The translations under genes and the position numbers were made by a program. Source: Candidatus Jettenia ecosi (GTDB lineage Bacteria > Planctomycetota > Brocadiia > Brocadiales > Brocadiaceae). Taken from it: a DNA stretch of 32,465 nucleotides. The stretch covers positions 1 through 32,465 of the forward strand of contig SULG01000034.1 of the NCBI GenBank assembly GCA_005524015.1, in the 5' to 3' direction. The notes beneath the pieces were generated by a model. It did no database searches and was not told the DNA's origin. It saw only the letters and a program-made list of their open reading frames with translations. Below, one piece after another: positions 32,157 to 32,465 of the stretch. Numbering within the stretch: position 1 is the first letter of the stretch; each line of letters begins with the position of its first letter.

Positions 32157-32465
32157 ATCCTTTCCCCATTCTTCGCTGGTTCTGTCGTTCCCGATTGAAC
32201 CGGGACACAAGTAAATAAAGCGTATAGATACCTTTATGAGAATTATGGTAACACTTTAGGTAATTACTCAAAATAAGGTTCGCCCTCATATGCATCAAGC
32301 TAACCCGTAATCCCCCTTAATCCCCCTTTAAAAAAGGGGGAAGTCTCCTGATCTCCCTTTTTTAAAGGGGAGAAACCCCCTGATCTCCCTTTAGAAAAGG
32401 GGAGAAATCCCTTGCTCCCCCTTTCTAAAGGGGAACTTCTTCTTCCCCCTTTTTAAAGGGGGGCA
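32157..32465 (+). repeat. Dispersed mosaic repeat, copy C, running off the window
   Basis: 32289-32340 (GCATCAAGCTAACCCGTAAT, then C-runs) matches 12195-12250 in reverse. After it come about five C-run/T-A/G-run hairpins to the window end. TTATGAGAATTATGG near 32234 is the inverted end of the repeat seen at 12327 and 28859. The final bases resemble 160-182, so the window may stop where an assembly could not pass the repeat. Confidence 0.75.

Overview
The window looks like a piece of a planctomycete genome, most likely an anammox-type bacterium (Brocadia/Jettenia/Kuenenia group). I infer this from the mix of genes and sequence style, not from any search: an archaeal-type S-adenosylmethionine synthetase, a GH57 glucan branching enzyme beside a DUF4912 protein, a Tad pilus locus, and AT-leaning DNA with gene gaps packed with dispersed hairpin repeats. 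Both ends of the window fall in the same repeat family, so they may be assembly breakpoints.

Region 1 (459-9787) is an integrated element of about 9.3 kb, bounded by an 18-bp direct repeat (proposed attL 459-476, attR 9770-9787). The right copy is the 3' end of a chromosomal cupredoxin gene, so the element sits in the tail of a protein gene, not a tRNA. Cargo from left to right: a small HTH-like protein; a candidate structured leader RNA and a regulator with a degenerate AAA+-like domain plus a winged helix; a 65-bp tandem repeat; a ribbon-helix-helix protein; a 39-aa ORF that looks like a cut-off primase zinc-finger start; a primase/SF3-helicase; a striking origin-like region (12 copies of an octamer, six in each orientation, around a G/A tract); a protein with a DAGK/DAGN repeat; an ERCC4 nuclease; an excisionase-like protein; a Dam-type methylase carrying an extra HTH domain; two tiny membrane proteins on the opposite strand; and a tyrosine integrase. 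No capsid, terminase large subunit, relaxase or conjugation gene is visible. The element looks like a self-replicating, integrating, non-conjugative plasmid or phage satellite.

Region 2 (9772-18986) is chromosomal. It holds the cupredoxin gene, a repeat-rich gap with a MITE-like hairpin, a C-terminally anchored protein of unknown function, and a minus-strand run of DUF4912 protein, GH57 enzyme, Hsp20, zinc-ribbon protein, UspA and archaeal-type MAT. A two-domain UspA protein is divergent from this run. It reads as a stress and reserve-polysaccharide cluster.

Region 3 (18987-24400) holds a secreted BNR-repeat (sialidase-fold) protein, a TadD-like TPR lipoprotein, a truncated IS4-type transposase start, and a pair of lipoproteins, one FlgO-like.

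Region 4 (24876-32156) is a Tad/Flp pilus operon on the minus strand: lipoprotein, TadE, TadG-like, TadZ/CpaE, TadA, TadB, TadC. It is broken by a 650-bp block of repeats between tadZ and tadA. The Flp pilin, prepilin peptidase, CpaB/RcpC and secretin genes are not in the window.
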